Notes: a model not told the origin generated them from the letters alone. A DNA stretch of 64,000 nt from Burkholderia humptydooensis (GCF_001513745.1 NZ_CP013380.1:2604001-2668000), one strand, 5' to 3'. Shown: positions 17,599 through 29,891, numbered from the stretch's first letter. Translations and numbers: made by a program.

Positions 17599-18909
17599 TC
17601 ACGCCGCATGCCGCCGGCTGATCGTCCGATGCGCGGGAAAGCGCGCGGCAAACGTGCTGCCGCGCCCTTCCTCGCTCTGGATCGCCAGTTGCGCATCGTG
17701 CCGTTGCAGCACGTGCTTGACGATCGCGAGCCCGAGCCCCGTGCCGCCCGTGTCGCGCGAGCGGCTGCGATCGACGCGGTAGAACCGCTCGGTGAGCCGC
17801 GGCAGATCGGCGGCCGGGATGCCGAGCCCGCTGTCCGTGACCGAGAACACCGCCTGCGCGCCGTCACGCCGCCATTCGACGCGGATCGTCCCGCCCTCCG
17901 GCGTATAGCGGATCGCATTCGTCACGAGATTGCCGAGCGCGCTGAAGATCTCGGTCTGCGCGCCCGTCACCGCGAGCGTCTCGTCGACCTTGAACGTGAT
18001 CTCGTGATGCCCGTTCGACAGCGTCTGCGCATCGTCCTTCAGGTGATCGAGCACCGTGCGCATGTCGACCGCGCGATCGGCAGGCGGCTTGCCTTCGCCC
18101 TCGAGCTTCGCGAGCACGAGCAGATCGGTGACGATGTGCCGCATCCGCGACGCCTGCTGCTCCATCAGCTCCAGATAGCGCGCGCGCTCGTCGTCGGACA
18201 GCGGCAGCTCGCGCATCGTCTCGAGAAAGCCCGACAGCACGGTGAGCGGCGTCTTCAGCTCGTGCGACACGTTCGCGACGAAGTCGCGCCGCATCGCGTC
18301 GGTGCGCTCGAGCTCGGTGATGTCCTGCGTGAGCAGCAGCTTGCGATTCTCGCCGTATGGAAACACCTGCACGGCGAGCACGTTCTGCCGGTTGCCGCCC
18401 ATGCCGCGCATCACGAGCGTCTCGTCGTAATGCTGGCCGTTCAGGTAGCGGACGAAATCCGGATGGCGGACGAGATGCGTGATGTGCTGGCGCAGGTCGC
18501 GCTTCGTGTCGAGTCCGAAGTGCACTTCGGCGATCGCGTTGCACCACTCGATCTGATCGCGGTCGTCGAGCATCGCGACGCCGTTCGGCGACGCCTGGAT
18601 CGCCTGGATGAAGCGCGAATGCTGCTGCTCGACCTGGCGCACCTGCGCGTGCCATTGCTTCGCGAGCTTGTGCAGCCGGTAATAGATCTCGCCCCAGATG
18701 CCCGGCGCGCTCGGCACTTCTCCGTAGACGGGCGCATCGAGCAGGCGCCAGAGGCGCTGCGTGTGAAACGTGCTGACGAAGCCCTGCACGACGAGCATCG
18801 CGAGCGCGAAAACGAGGCCCGGCACGGGGCCCGCGATTGCGCCGATGATCGCGCTGACGAGCGCGAGCAAGACGAGCGACACCAGAAAGCGCGCCCAGAT
18901 GATGTTCAT
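17599..18909 (-). CDS. phoR: phosphate regulon sensor histidine kinase PhoR
   Basis: The membrane sensor kinase that, with PstSCAB and PhoU, reads external phosphate and phosphorylates PhoB. In its 436 residues: two N-terminal membrane segments (about residues 7-45) with almost no periplasmic loop, as typical for PhoR; a PAS domain (about 95-200, IQAIQASPNGVAMLDDRDQIEWCN); the dimerisation/phosphoacceptor helix NVSHELKTPLT (His216); and the ATPase domain with N box NLVTNAIRYTP, FYRVDRSRSRDTGGTGLGLAI. Last gene of the pst-pho operon, 68 nt after phoB. Confidence 0.95.
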   Translation of the reverse strand: MNIIWARFLVSLVLLALVSAIIGAIAGPVPGLVFALAMLVVQGFVSTFHTQRLWRLLDAPVYGEVPSAPGIWGEIYYRLHKLAKQWHAQVRQVEQQHSRFIQAIQASPNGVAMLDDRDQIEWCNAIAEVHFGLDTKRDLRQHITHLVRHPDFVRYLNGQHYDETLVMRGMGGNRQNVLAVQVFPYGENRKLLLTQDITELERTDAMRRDFVANVSHELKTPLTVLSGFLETMRELPLSDDERARYLELMEQQASRMRHIVTDLLVLAKLEGEGKPPADRAVDMRTVLDHLKDDAQTLSNGHHEITFKVDETLAVTGAQTEIFSALGNLVTNAIRYTPEGGTIRVEWRRDGAQAVFSVTDSGLGIPAADLPRLTERFYRVDRSRSRDTGGTGLGLAIVKHVLQRHDAQLAIQSEEGRGSTFAARFPAHRTISRRHAA

Positions 18910-18977
18910 GATACGGCGCCCGACGAAAGAGGAAAACGATGGCACGCTGCGGCGCAGCCTCTCGCGCCGCGCGCCCG

Positions 18978-19679
18978 TTACGCGTGTTTCGCGAGCCGGT
19001 AGCCACTGCCGCGCACGGTTTCGATCATAGCATCGCAGCCGGCCGGCTTGAGCGCGGCGCGCAGCCGCTTGATGTGCACGTCGACCGTGCGCTCCTCGAC
19101 GAACACGTGGTCGCCCCAGACCTGGTCGAGCAACTGCGTGCGGCTGTGGACGCGCTCCGGATGGGTCATGAAGAAATGCAGCAGGCGGAACTCTGTCGGG
19201 CCGAGATCGAGCTTGATCTCGCTGCCGTCCCCCTGCGCGGCGACGCGATGCGTCGCCGGGTCGAGCCGCAGCCCGTTGATCGACACGACGTCCTCGGTCA
19301 GTTGCGGCGCGCGACGCCGCAGCACCGCCTTGATCCGCGCCATCAGCTCCTTCGGCGAGAACGGCTTCGTCACGTAGTCGTCCGCGCCGATCTCGAGGCC
19401 GAGCACCTTGTCCTGCTCGTCGCCGCGCGCGGTCAGCATGATGATCGGGATGTGCTTCGTGCGCTCGTTGTTGCGCAGGTCGCGCGCGAATGCGATGCCC
19501 GACTTGCCCGGCAGCATCCAGTCGAGCAGCACCAGATCGGGCAGCACGTCGCTGATCAGGCTCTGCGCCTGCTCCGCGTTGTAAGCGCGAATCGGGCAAT
19601 GTCCCGCGTGTTGCAGGTTCACCGAAATCAATTCGGAAATCGCGGGCTCATCTTCGATGACGAGAATGTTGCTGGGCAT
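18978..19679 (-). CDS. phoB: phosphate regulon response regulator PhoB
   Basis: An OmpR-family activator that binds Pho boxes when phosphorylated by PhoR. The 233-residue protein has an N-terminal receiver domain with the phosphoacceptor Asp53 (LVLLDWMLPG), conserved TARGDEQDKV and TKPFSPKEL, and a C-terminal winged helix with GPTEFRLLHFFMTHPERVHSRTQLL and RTVDVHIKRLR. The ATG at 19679 has GAGG at five bases; an in-frame GTG two codons earlier is less likely. The gap of 28 nt after phoU supports one transcript. Confidence 0.95.
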   Translation of the reverse strand: MPSNILVIEDEPAISELISVNLQHAGHCPIRAYNAEQAQSLISDVLPDLVLLDWMLPGKSGIAFARDLRNNERTKHIPIIMLTARGDEQDKVLGLEIGADDYVTKPFSPKELMARIKAVLRRRAPQLTEDVVSINGLRLDPATHRVAAQGDGSEIKLDLGPTEFRLLHFFMTHPERVHSRTQLLDQVWGDHVFVEERTVDVHIKRLRAALKPAGCDAMIETVRGSGYRLAKHA

Positions 19680-19707
19680 CGGCACCTCGGTCCGTCCTTG
19701 TCGGCAG

Positions 19708-20412
19708 TTAGCTATTGGCTTCGCGATCGAGCAGGTCGCGCGGCTGGTGCCGCACGTCAGTGCCCTTCACGATGTAGATGATGAATTCGGCGATGTTCTT
19801 CGCGTGATCGCCGATCCGCTCGATCGCCTTCGCGATGAACAGATAATCGAGGCCGACCGAGATCGTCCGCGGATCTTCCTGCATGTACGATACGAGCTTG
19901 CGCACGAACGCACGGAATTCCTGGTCGATCTCCTTGTCGTCCTTGACGATCTGCGCGGCGGCGACGGTATCGAGGCGCGCGAACGCATCGAGCGCGCGGC
20001 GCAGGATCGTGACCGCCATGTCGCCCGATACCTTGATCTCGGCGATGTTCACGCCGCGCGCGGCGGGCTCGTCGACGAGACGGCGCACGCGCTTCGCGAT
20101 CTTCTCGGCCTCGTCGCCCGCGCGCTCGAGGTTCGTGATCGTCTTCGAGATCGACATCAGGAGACGCAGGTCGCGTGCGGCCGGCTGCCGGCGCGCGATG
20201 ATGTTGCCGCACTCCTCGTCGATCTCGACTTCCATGTGATTGAGGCGCTCCTCCGTCTCGATCACGCGCTCGGCCGCGTTGCGGTCGAACTCGTTCAGCG
20301 CATGCATCGCTTCGGTGATCTGCGCCTCGACGAGGCCGCCCATTTCGAGCACCTTCGACGACACCGCGTTGAGATCGGCGTCGAACTGGCTCGACAGATG
20401 TTTATCCGACAT
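19708..20412 (-). CDS. phoU: phosphate transport regulator PhoU
   Basis: Cytoplasmic negative regulator linking the Pst transporter to PhoR, silencing the regulon when phosphate is plentiful. The 234-residue protein has the two three-helix repeats of the family, each with its metal-binding E/DxxxD pattern (ETEERLNHMEVEIDEEC in the first, KDDKEIDQEFRAFV in the second) and the late IERIGDHAKNIAE motif. GGAGGG lies before the ATG. It sits directly after pstB (20 nt) and before phoB. Confidence 0.95.
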   Translation of the reverse strand: MSDKHLSSQFDADLNAVSSKVLEMGGLVEAQITEAMHALNEFDRNAAERVIETEERLNHMEVEIDEECGNIIARRQPAARDLRLLMSISKTITNLERAGDEAEKIAKRVRRLVDEPAARGVNIAEIKVSGDMAVTILRRALDAFARLDTVAAAQIVKDDKEIDQEFRAFVRKLVSYMQEDPRTISVGLDYLFIAKAIERIGDHAKNIAEFIIYIVKGTDVRHQPRDLLDREANS

Positions 20413-20432
20413 TGTTGCCCTCCGTCACCCGG

Positions 20433-21281
20433 TCAGCCGAAGCGGCCCGTGATGTAGTCTTCCGTTTCCTTGCGCACCGGCTTGATGAAGATCTTCTCCG
20501 TTTCGCCGAACTCGATCAGCTCACCGAGATACATGTACGCGGTGTAGTCCGAGCAGCGCGCCGCCTGCTGCATGTTGTGCGTGACGATGACGACCGTGTA
20601 GTCGCTCTTGAGCTCCGCGATCAGCTCTTCGATGCGGCCCGTCGAGATCGGATCGAGCGCCGAGCACGGCTCGTCGAGGAGCAGCACCTCGGGCCGGATC
20701 GCGATGCCGCGCGCGATGCAAAGACGCTGCTGCTGGCCTCCCGACAGGCCGTAGCCGCTCTGGCCCAGCTTGTCCTTCACTTCATTCCAGAGCGCCGCCT
20801 TCGTGAGCGCCCATTCGACGCGGTCGTCCATCTCCGAGCGCGTAAGCCGCTCGAACATCTTCACGCCGAACGCGATGTTGTCGTAGATCGACATCGGGAA
20901 CGGCGTCGGCTTCTGGAACACCATGCCGATGCGCGCGCGCAAGAGCGAGATGTCGAGCTTCGACTGCAGCAGGTTCTCGCCGTCCATCACGATCTCGCCT
21001 TCCGCGCGCTGCTCCGGGTAGAGCGCGTACATCTTGTTGAACGTGCGCAGGAGCGTCGACTTGCCGCAGCCCGACGGGCCGATGAACGCCGTCACCTTCC
21101 CCTCGGGAATGCTCAGGTTGATGTTCTTCAGCGCGTGGAAATTGTTGTAGAAGAAGTTCAGGTTCTTGACTTCGATCTTCGCGTTGAGCGGCGCGAGCGG
21201 ACGCTGCCCCGCCGCCGCGCCGACGCCGGCCGGCCCCGTGGCGAATTTCGAGGGATCGAGGTGGCTTTCTGCCATGTTCAT
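20433..21281 (-). CDS. pstB: phosphate ABC transporter ATP-binding protein PstB
   Basis: ATPase that powers high-affinity phosphate uptake through PstCA. The 282-residue protein has Walker [10 protein letters not shown], the PstB-typical Q-loop region [15 protein letters not shown], the signature [14 protein letters not shown], Walker [15 protein letters not shown] and the switch histidine in THNMQQA. An N-terminal extension of about 30 residues precedes the usual [10 protein letters not shown] start. ATG at 21281 (GGAG seven bases upstream) or at 21275. Next to pstA with 15 nt between. Confidence 0.96.
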   Translation of the reverse strand: MNMAESHLDPSKFATGPAGVGAAAGQRPLAPLNAKIEVKNLNFFYNNFHALKNINLSIPEGKVTAFIGPSGCGKSTLLRTFNKMYALYPEQRAEGEIVMDGENLLQSKLDISLLRARIGMVFQKPTPFPMSIYDNIAFGVKMFERLTRSEMDDRVEWALTKAALWNEVKDKLGQSGYGLSGGQQQRLCIARGIAIRPEVLLLDEPCSALDPISTGRIEELIAELKSDYTVVIVTHNMQQAARCSDYTAYMYLGELIEFGETEKIFIKPVRKETEDYITGRFG

Positions 21282-21296
21282 CGGATTGCTCCGCCG

Positions 21297-22190
21297 TTAC
21301 TTTTTCGAGAAGACCGAGCGCGCGAGGATATTGAGTCCCAGCACCCCGAGCGTAATCAGGAACACGCCCGCCCATGCGAGCGACTGCCATTCCGCAAACG
21401 GGCTCATCGCGAACTTGAAGATCGTGACGGGCAGGTTCGCCATCGGCTGGTTCATGTCGACCGAGAAGAACTGGTTCGACAGCGCGGTGAAGAGGAGCGG
21501 CGCGGTTTCGCCGGCAATCCGCGCGACCGCGAGCAGCACGCCCGTGATGATCCCGCCCACCGACGCGCGCAGCGTGATCTTCAGGATCATCCGCCACTTC
21601 GGCGTGCCAAGCGCGAAGGCAGCCTCGCGCAGCGCATTCGGCACGAGCTTCAGCATGTTCTCGGTCGTGCGGATCACGATCGGGATCTGCAGCAGCGCGA
21701 GCGCGATCACGCCCGCCCAGCCGCTGAAGTGGCCGGATTTCGCGACGACGAGCGCGTACACGAACAGACCGACGACGATCGACGGCGCCGACAGCAGGAT
21801 GTCGTTGATGAAGCGCATCACGCTCGCGAGCCAGCTCTTCTGGCCGTACTCGGCGAGATAGACGCCCGCGAGAATGCCGATCGGCGTGCCGACGAACGTC
21901 GCAAGCGCGACGAGCAGCAGGCTGCCGACGATCGCGTTCGCGAGCCCGCCGCCCGCCGTGTTGGGCGGCGGCGTCGATTCGCTGAAGAGCGTGAGCGACA
22001 GCCCGTCGATCCCCAGATGCAGCGTCGTGTAGAGAATCCAGACGAGCCAGAGCAGGCCGAACGCCATCGCGGCGAGCGACGCGGTCAGCGCGATCACGTT
22101 GGTCGCCTTGCGGCGGCGCTGCAATCGCGCGCGCATCGCGTCGAGCACGGCGCCGTCCGGACCCGGCATGTTGACGATCGGCGCGCTCAT
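21297..22190 (-). CDS. pstA: phosphate ABC transporter permease PstA
   Basis: One of the two membrane subunits of the phosphate importer. The 297-residue protein has about six hydrophobic segments and the permease EAA-type loop ([19 protein letters not shown]) that contacts Pst[17 protein letters not shown] stretch is typical of PstA's periplasmic loop region. Its ATG overlaps the pstC stop codon by four bases (ATGA), indicating translational coupling. Confidence 0.95.
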   Translation of the reverse strand: MSAPIVNMPGPDGAVLDAMRARLQRRRKATNVIALTASLAAMAFGLLWLVWILYTTLHLGIDGLSLTLFSESTPPPNTAGGGLANAIVGSLLLVALATFVGTPIGILAGVYLAEYGQKSWLASVMRFINDILLSAPSIVVGLFVYALVVAKSGHFSGWAGVIALALLQIPIVIRTTENMLKLVPNALREAAFALGTPKWRMILKITLRASVGGIITGVLLAVARIAGETAPLLFTALSNQFFSVDMNQPMANLPVTIFKFAMSPFAEWQSLAWAGVFLITLGVLGLNILARSVFSKK

Positions 22191-23173
22191 TTGCGGCCCT
22201 CCCCGCGTTCGAGGCGCAGCAGCATCAGCTTCGAGATCGCGAGCACGATGAACGTGATCACGAACAGGATCAGGCCGAGCTCCATCAGCGCGGACGTGTG
22301 CAGCCCCGGCGCCGCTTCGGCGAATTCGTTCGCGAGCGCCGACGTGATGCTGTTGCCGGGCGAGTACAGCGACACGTTGTCGAGCAGGTTCGTATTGCCG
22401 ATCACGAACGTGACGGCCATCGTCTCGCCGAGCGCGCGGCCGAGGCCGAGCATCACGCCGCCGATCACGCCCGTCTTCGTGTAGGGCAGCACGATCTTCC
22501 ACATCACTTCCCAGGTCGTGCAGCCGATGCCGTATGCGGACTCCTTCAGCAGCACGGGCGTCACCTCGAACACGTCGCGCATCACCGATGCGATGTACGG
22601 AATGATCATGATCGCGAGAATCACGCCGGCGGACAGGATGCCGATGCCGATCGGCGGCCCCTGGAACAGCGCGCCGATGACCGGAATCGGGCTCAGCAGC
22701 GCGCCGATGGGCTTCTGGAAATACGTCGCGAAGATCGGCGCGAACACGAGGAGGCCCCACATCCCGTAGACGATCGACGGGATCGCGGCGAGCAGCTCGA
22801 TCGCGACGCCGAGCGGCCGGCGCAGCCAGACGGGCGCGAGCTCGGTGAGAAAGAGCGCGATGCCGAAGCTCACGGGCACCGCGATGACGAGCGCGATGAT
22901 CGACGTGACGACGGTCCCGTAGATCGGCACGAGCGCGCCGTATGTATCCGAATTGGGGTCCCATTCCGAGTGCCACAGGAACGGGAGGCCGAATTTTCCG
23001 ATGGTCGGCATCGACGCGATGATGAGCGACACGATGATGCCACCGAGGAGGAGTAGCGTCACGATGGCCGCGAGGCGCGTGAGGCCGCCGAACACGATGT
23101 CGCCGTAACGGCTCGGCGCGCGCATGGGCGCCTGGTCGCCGGATCGTGTCGACGCGAAAGGAATATCAGACAT
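22187..23173 (-). CDS. pstC: phosphate ABC transporter permease PstC
   Basis: Partner permease of PstA. The 328-residue protein has six main membrane segments, the large periplasmic loop after the first ([24 protein letters not shown], a typical PstC phrase) and the coupling loop [21 protein letters not shown] start at the ATG at 23173; an in-frame upstream start at 23227 would precede the recognisable MSDIPF opening. It follows pstS by 106 nt containing a stable hairpin. Confidence 0.95.
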   Translation of the reverse strand: MSDIPFASTRSGDQAPMRAPSRYGDIVFGGLTRLAAIVTLLLLGGIIVSLIIASMPTIGKFGLPFLWHSEWDPNSDTYGALVPIYGTVVTSIIALVIAVPVSFGIALFLTELAPVWLRRPLGVAIELLAAIPSIVYGMWGLLVFAPIFATYFQKPIGALLSPIPVIGALFQGPPIGIGILSAGVILAIMIIPYIASVMRDVFEVTPVLLKESAYGIGCTTWEVMWKIVLPYTKTGVIGGVMLGLGRALGETMAVTFVIGNTNLLDNVSLYSPGNSITSALANEFAEAAPGLHTSALMELGLILFVITFIVLAISKLMLLRLERGEGRK

Positions 23174-23226
23174 GGGAGCCTGTTTCTCAATGACGGGCGG
23201 CTTGCGTCGCCCGCCTGTACCGCACA

Positions 23227-23254
23227 CGCCGCCCGGCCCTGCAGCCGGGCGGCG
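23227..23254 (-). promoter_or_regulatory. hairpin between pstS and pstC
   Basis: A perfect 11-bp GC stem (CGCCGCCCGGC with GCCGGGCGGCG, six-base loop) in the 106-nt pstS-pstC gap, without a T-run. A likely job is to protect the 3' end of processed pstS mRNA or to lower read-through, so that the binding protein is made in excess over the permease. This is inference from position. Confidence 0.6.
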
Positions 23255-23279
23255 AACCGCTATGACGCTGCCGTCAAGC

Positions 23280-24308
23280 TTACTCGGCGACCGTCTTGCC
23301 GGCCGCGTCCGTCACCTTCGCCTTCCACTGCTTGCGGATTTCCGTCTCGACCGACGCCGGCAGCGAGATGTAATCCAGATCGTCCGCCGCCTTCGCGCCG
23401 TTCTTGAACGCCCAGTCGAAGAACTTCAGCGTCGCCGCGCCTTGCGCCGGCTTGTCCTGCTTCGCGTGCAGCAGCACGAACGTCGCGCCGACGACCGGCC
23501 ACGCTTCCTTGCCCGGCTGGTTCGTCAGGATCTGGTAGAACGACTTCGACCAGTTCGCGCCGGCGGCAGCGGCCTTGAACGTCTCGGTCTTCGGCTCGAC
23601 CACGGTGCCCGTCGAGTTCTTCAGCGCGGTGTAGACCATGTTGTTCTTCTTCGCGTACGCCCACTCGACGTAGCCGATCGCGCCCGGCAGACGCTGCACG
23701 AATGCCGCGACGCCGTCGTTGCCCTTGCCGCCCGTACCCGTCGGCCAGTTGACGGTCGTGCCCTCGCCGACCTTCGACTTCCACTCGTCGTTGACCTTCG
23801 ACAGGTAGTTCGTCCAGATGAAGCTCGTGCCCGAGCCGTCCGCGCGGCGCACGACCGCGATGTCCGTATCCGGCAGCTTGACCTTCGGGTTCAGCGCCGC
23901 GATGGCCGGATCGTTCCACTTCTTGATCTTGCCGAGATAGATCTCGCCAAGGACCTCGCCCGACAGCGCCAGTTCGCCCGCCTTCACGCCCGGCACGTTG
24001 ATGACGGGCACGACGCCGCCCACCACCGTCGGGAACTGGAAGAGGCCTTCCTTCGCGAGTTCGTCATCCTTCAGCGGCGCGTCCGAGCCGGCGAAATCAA
24101 CCGTCTTCGCGATGATCTGCTTCAAGCCGCCCGACGAGCCGATGCCCTGATAGTTGACCTTCACGCCGCCCGACTGCTGATAGTCGGCTGCCCATTTCGT
24201 ATAAATCGGCATGGCGAAGGTGCTGCCTGCGCCCGTGATGTCGGCATGTGCGGCGACCGCGAAAAGCGCGCTGGCGAGACCGGCGAACGCGGTTTGCATC
24301 AATTTCAT
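23280..24308 (-). CDS. pstS: phosphate-binding periplasmic protein PstS
   Basis: Captures phosphate in the periplasm and delivers it to PstCA. The 342-residue protein has a Sec signal peptide cleaved after Ala22 (AHA-DITG), then the family's [15 protein letters not shown] opening, SSGGLKQI and the phosphate-contacting [16 protein letters not shown] segment, plus [18 protein letters not shown] lies a few bases before the ATG at 24308. First gene of the pst-pho operon, directly behind two Pho boxes, so strongly induced under phosphate starvation. Confidence 0.97.
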   Translation of the reverse strand: MKLMQTAFAGLASALFAVAAHADITGAGSTFAMPIYTKWAADYQQSGGVKVNYQGIGSSGGLKQIIAKTVDFAGSDAPLKDDELAKEGLFQFPTVVGGVVPVINVPGVKAGELALSGEVLGEIYLGKIKKWNDPAIAALNPKVKLPDTDIAVVRRADGSGTSFIWTNYLSKVNDEWKSKVGEGTTVNWPTGTGGKGNDGVAAFVQRLPGAIGYVEWAYAKKNNMVYTALKNSTGTVVEPKTETFKAAAAGANWSKSFYQILTNQPGKEAWPVVGATFVLLHAKQDKPAQGAATLKFFDWAFKNGAKAADDLDYISLPASVETEIRKQWKAKVTDAAGKTVAE

Positions 24309-24364
24309 GAGACCTCCAGTGTGTGAGCGGATGACTACGGCACCGCGAAGATTAGGGGCTGCTC

Positions 24365-24414
24365 ATGACAGTAATGTGACAATCGATGAACCTCGTATGA
24401 CAGTAACATGACTT
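24365..24414 (-). promoter_or_regulatory. two Pho boxes upstream of pstS
   Basis: On the minus strand two PhoB boxes are clear, each made of two seven-base half-sites four bases apart. The proximal one (24365-24382) reads TTGTCAC, ATTA, CTGTCAT; the distal one (24397-24414) reads AAGTCAT, GTTA, CTGTCAT. They are 32 bp apart start to start, about three helical turns. They lie 57-106 nt before the pstS ATG, the expected place for PhoB-dependent activation. Confidence 0.9.
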
Positions 24415-24616
24415 AATTGAAAGGCGGCAGCGCCGTCTGTCAGGGGCGCCTGCGAGCGCGAGCGGACCGCCTGTAGAGCGTAGGAAAAAATTCACGCAAA
24501 GGAAAAGTCGACGTTGGCGGAGGATCGCGGGCGGACCGCATCGCCGCGATCGATGCGCGCCTGCCTTTTGTTTTTCTATTAGCCGGACGAATTTTCGAGG
24601 GGATGCGCGGTAACGC

Positions 24617-24655
24617 CGCGGGGCCGCCGATTCGTCCCGGATCGGCGGCCCCGCG
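24617..24655. terminator. 15-bp perfect hairpin downstream of glmM
   Basis: CGCGGGGCCGCCGAT at 24617-24631 pairs perfectly with ATCGGCGGCCCCGCG at 24641-24655 (nine-base loop). It lies about 80 nt beyond the glmM stop, between glmM and the pst promoter. No T-run follows on the minus strand, so it is a stabilising or partly terminating hairpin. The rest of 24415-24732 shows no gene. Confidence 0.6.
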
Positions 24656-24732
24656 ATATGAGGTCCAGCTTCGGCTTCGACTCCGGTCGGGCCCCGCCCG
24701 ACCGCACCGGCGCCGGCGCGAGCGCGCCGCGC

Positions 24733-26091
24733 TTACGCTGTCGCCTGCCTGACCGCGTCGGCGATCGCCTCCGCATGATGGTTCGCGTCCGCCGCCTGCC
24801 GCGCCTCGACCATCACCCGCAGCACGGGTTCCGTCCCCGACGCGCGGATCAGCACGCGGCCGCTGCCGGCAAGCGCCTGCTCGGCCGAATCGATCGCGCG
24901 GCGGATCGTGTCGCTGCCCTTCCAGTCGGCGCCCGGCTTCATCCGCACATTGATCAGCTTCTGCGGAAACAGCGTGACGCCTTCCAGCATCTGAGCGAGC
25001 GTCTTGCCGCTGCGCTTGAGCGCCGCGAGCACGAGCAGCGCCGAGACGATCCCGTCGCCCGTCGAATGCCGATCGAGCGACAGAATATGGCCCGAGCCCT
25101 CGGCGCCGAGCTGCCAGCCGCGCTCGCGCAACTGCTCGAGCACGTAGCGATCGCCGACCGCCGCCCGCACGAACTGCACGCCCGCATCTTTCAGCGCGAC
25201 CTCGACGGCGAAATTCGTCATCAGTGTGCCCACCGCCCCTTCGACTTGACCGTTAGTTGCAATGCGATCCTTGACGAGCACGTACAGCAGTTCGTCGCCG
25301 TTATACAGCCGCCCGGTGTGGTCGACGACGAGCAGGCGATCCGCATCGCCGTCGAGCGCGATGCCGAGATCGGCGTGATTCGCGCGCACCGCGCGCATCA
25401 GCGCGTCGGGCGCCGTCGCGCCGACGCCGTCGTTGATGTTGAAGCCGTTCGGCGCGACGCCGATCGGGATCACGTCCGCGCCGAGCTCGTGAAACACGTG
25501 CGGCGCGACCTGATACGCGGCGCCGTGAGCGCAATCGACAACGAGCTTCATCCCGCGCAGATCGAACGCCGCCGGGAACGTGCTCTTGCAGAATTCGATG
25601 TAGCGGCCGGCCGCGTCGTCGAGACGCCGCGCCTTGCCGAGCCCGTCCGACGGCGCGCATTCGAGCGGCTTGTCGAGCCGCGCCTCGATCTCGGCCTCGA
25701 TCTCGTCCGGCAGCTTGTTGCCGTCGGCCGAGAAGAACTTGATGCCGTTGTCGTGATACGGATTGTGCGACGCGCTGATCACGACGCCCGCCGACAGCCG
25801 CAGCGCGCGCGTCAGATACGCGACACCCGGCGTCGGCATCGGGCCCGCGAGCATCACGTCGACGCCCGCTGCGGAAAAGCCTGCCTCGAGCGCGGCTTCG
25901 AGCATGTAGCCCGACACGCGCGTGTCCTTGCCGATCAGCACCGTCGGGCGAGCGCCCGACGCCGCGCGTCCGGGCGCGCTCGCGAGCACCTTGCCCGCCG
26001 CGTAGCCGAGCCGCAACACGAAATCGGGCGTGATCGGCGCATCGCCGACCTTGCCGCGAATACCGTCCGTGCCGAAATAACGACGTCCCAT
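24733..26091 (-). CDS. glmM: phosphoglucosamine mutase
   Basis: Converts glucosamine 6-phosphate to glucosamine 1-phosphate for UDP-GlcNAc, hence peptidoglycan and LPS. The 452-residue protein begins [14 protein letters not shown], has the catalytic phosphoserine loop in [18 protein letters not shown] (Ser about residue 105), the metal loop [10 protein letters not shown] and the late [22 protein letters not shown] precedes the ATG at 26091. Downstream of folP with a 25-nt gap; the ftsH-folP-glmM order is the classic proteobacterial arrangement. Confidence 0.96.
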   Translation of the reverse strand: MGRRYFGTDGIRGKVGDAPITPDFVLRLGYAAGKVLASAPGRAASGARPTVLIGKDTRVSGYMLEAALEAGFSAAGVDVMLAGPMPTPGVAYLTRALRLSAGVVISASHNPYHDNGIKFFSADGNKLPDEIEAEIEARLDKPLECAPSDGLGKARRLDDAAGRYIEFCKSTFPAAFDLRGMKLVVDCAHGAAYQVAPHVFHELGADVIPIGVAPNGFNINDGVGATAPDALMRAVRANHADLGIALDGDADRLLVVDHTGRLYNGDELLYVLVKDRIATNGQVEGAVGTLMTNFAVEVALKDAGVQFVRAAVGDRYVLEQLRERGWQLGAEGSGHILSLDRHSTGDGIVSALLVLAALKRSGKTLAQMLEGVTLFPQKLINVRMKPGADWKGSDTIRRAIDSAEQALAGSGRVLIRASGTEPVLRVMVEARQAADANHHAEAIADAVRQATA

Positions 26092-26116
26092 GTAGAACCT
26101 TCCTCCTTGTTTCGAC

Positions 26117-27007
26117 TTATTCGCGCCGCGCGGCATCGCGCACGGCGCTCCATACTTTCAGTGCGTCGACGGTCGCCGCGACATCGTGCACGCGCACGAT
26201 CGCCGCGCCCCGCTCGGCCGCGCAGACCGCTGCGGCGACGCTCGCCGCGACGCGTTCGGGCGCGGGCTTGCCGATCAACGCGCCCAGCATCGATTTGCGC
26301 GACATGCCGGCGAGAATCGGATACGCGCGCCCGTCGGGCCGCGCGGGCGCCGTCCGCGGCAAATGAGCAAGCAGCGCATAGTTGTGTTCTATCACCGACT
26401 TGCCGAAACCGAACCCCGGATCGACGCTGATACGCCGCGAATCGATGCCGGCCTGCACGAGCGCGTCGGCGCGATCGGCGAGAAACGCGCGCACGTCGGC
26501 GACCACGTCGCGATAGTCGGGCTCGCGCACCTGCATCGTCTGCGGCTCGCCGAGCATGTGCATCACGCAGAGGCCGCACGCGCTGTCGCGCACCGCGTCA
26601 ATCGCGCCCGGCTGCCGCATGCCCCAGATGTCGTTGATCAGATCGGCGCCCGCGGCGAGCGACGCGCGCATCACGGCGGGCTTGTACGTGTCGATCGATA
26701 GCGGCACGTTCATGCCGCGCAGCGCTTCGACGAGCGGAATCACGCGCTCGAGCTCCTCGTCGAGCGGCACGGGCGGCGCGCCGGGGCGCGTCGATTCGCC
26801 GCCGATGTCGATGATGTCGGCGCCTTCGGCCAGCATCCGCTCCGCCTGCGCGAGCGCGGCGTCGCGGGCGACGTAACGGCCGCCGTCGGAGAACGAATCG
26901 GGGGTGACGTTGAGGATCCCCATCACGAGGGGCCGCTCGAAGGTCAGCGTGAAACGGCCGCACAGCAGCGGCTCGGGAACGGGAAAAACGGGATCGGAAC
27001 TGGACAC
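26117..27007 (-). CDS. folP: dihydropteroate synthase
   Basis: Joins 6-hydroxymethyl-dihydropterin diphosphate to p-aminobenzoate in folate synthesis; the target of sulfonamides. The 296-residue protein has [44 protein letters not shown] and DPGFGFGKS, all conserved active-site loops. The longest reading starts at GTG (27007), which gives a 28-residue lead before VMGILNVTP; no strong Shine-Dalgarno is visible there, so the exact start is uncertain. It follows ftsH across an intrinsic terminator, with glmM next. Confidence 0.94.
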   Translation of the reverse strand: MSSSDPVFPVPEPLLCGRFTLTFERPLVMGILNVTPDSFSDGGRYVARDAALAQAERMLAEGADIIDIGGESTRPGAPPVPLDEELERVIPLVEALRGMNVPLSIDTYKPAVMRASLAAGADLINDIWGMRQPGAIDAVRDSACGLCVMHMLGEPQTMQVREPDYRDVVADVRAFLADRADALVQAGIDSRRISVDPGFGFGKSVIEHNYALLAHLPRTAPARPDGRAYPILAGMSRKSMLGALIGKPAPERVAASVAAAVCAAERGAAIVRVHDVAATVDALKVWSAVRDAARRE

Positions 27008-27069
27008 GGGCTGAAGCGTCGGATCGAACGCGATGGGAAGCGGCGAAAAGCGTCTGACAAGAAAGCAAA

Positions 27070-27100
27070 ACGGGCCGGTGTGACAGCCACACCAGCCCGT
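27070..27100 (-). terminator. intrinsic terminator after ftsH
   Basis: ACGGGC plus GGTGTG (27070-27082, one mismatch between) pair with CACACC plus GCCCGT (27088-27100), loop of a few bases. On the minus strand it is followed by TTTTGCTTTCTTG. It stands between ftsH and folP, so folP and glmM depend on read-through or on a promoter of their own. Confidence 0.8.
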
Positions 27101-27119
27101 GAACGAAAACCGCGATCGT

Positions 27120-29006
<1,887 letters not shown>

Positions 29007-29173
29007 AGCACCACTCCTTCACTCATAGACGAGCGCCTACATTTGCCTTGCGGCGCTCATCAGGCATTCTAATCCAGTCCGCAGCCCCTCGCCATAAGGA
29101 TTCGCTACCGCGCCGACAGGCGCGCGGCACGGCTGGCAAGGGCTCCGGCTCATCCTGCCGCGCGATGCCACGT

Positions 29174-29836
29174 TCAGCGCGGCTGCTTCAGATGCCGACC
29201 CAAAATAAACGTTTCGGACGATTTGTCGCGGGAAGCTTTTGGCTTGCGCGGCGCCACCGTTTTAAATTGGTGCTTGAATTTCTCGACAATCTGGCTGTAG
29301 CCGCTGCCGTGGAAGCACTTCACCAAAAGGGCGCCATCCGGTTTCAGATGGTTTTGCGCGAATTCGAGCGCCAGATCGCAGACATGCTCGATCCGCGCCG
29401 CGTCCGCGACCGCCACGCCGGACAGGTTGGGGGCCATGTCGGAAATTACAAGGTCGACCGAGCGCCCTGCGAGGACTTCCTCCAATTGGTGCAGCACGCT
29501 CTCCTCGCGGAAGTCGCCTTGGATGAAATGGACGTCGGCGATGGGCTCCATCGGCAGCATGTCGAGCGCGACGATCGTGCCGTCGATGCCGCCTTCGCGC
29601 ACCGCGTCTCGCCGCGAGCCCTGCGCGAGCTTGTTGCGCGCGTACTGGCTCCAGCTCCCCGGCGCCGCGCCCAGATCGACGATCACCTGGCCCGGACGGA
29701 TCAGCTTGTCCTGCTCGTCGATCTCCTTCAGCTTGTACGCGGCGCGCGCGCGGTACCCTTCCCGCTGCGCCATTTTGACGTACGGGTCGTTGATGTGGTC
29801 GTGCAACCAGGATTGGTTAAAGCGGTTCTTTGCCAT
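29174..29836 (-). CDS. rlmE: 23S rRNA (uridine 2552-2'-O) methyltransferase RlmE
   Basis: Heat-shock-linked enzyme methylating U2552 of 23S rRNA during late 50S assembly. The 220-residue protein has the S-adenosylmethionine site [16 protein letters not shown], the catalytic tetrad region (Lys in YKLKEIDEQ, Asp in [11 protein letters not shown], Lys in [10 protein letters not shown], Glu in SSETFILG). The ATG at 29836 gives [11 protein letters not shown], the standard beginning. Divergent from yhbY. Confidence 0.96.
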   Translation of the reverse strand: MAKNRFNQSWLHDHINDPYVKMAQREGYRARAAYKLKEIDEQDKLIRPGQVIVDLGAAPGSWSQYARNKLAQGSRRDAVREGGIDGTIVALDMLPMEPIADVHFIQGDFREESVLHQLEEVLAGRSVDLVISDMAPNLSGVAVADAARIEHVCDLALEFAQNHLKPDGALLVKCFHGSGYSQIVEKFKHQFKTVAPRKPKASRDKSSETFILGRHLKQPR

Positions 29837-29885
29837 GCGATGGAGAGATTGCTGCCAATTGCTTCGTGAAGCCGCGCTTTTGGCG

Positions 29886-29891
29886 GATAAT
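29886..29891 (+). promoter_or_regulatory. probable -10 element for yhbY
   Basis: GATAAT followed by ACGGG in the divergent rlmE-yhbY gap, with a weak TTCGTG 17 bases upstream. It would give yhbY a leader of about 130 nt. The assignment is by appearance only. Confidence 0.4.

Noticed and set aside
20412..22484. A 690-codon plus-strand frame across pstB and pstA
   Set aside because: Complement of genuine pst genes on the minus strand; no start signal, no domain, His/Arg-rich composition.
17599..24308. A second start for the pho genes between pstB and phoU or phoU and phoB
   Set aside because: The gaps are only 15-30 nt and hold no Pho box or clear -35/-10 pair; a single operon explains them.
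24617..24655. Hairpin as a REP/BIME element
   Set aside because: Only one copy is visible and the sequence does not match known REP cores; it is more simply a 3' end structure for glmM.
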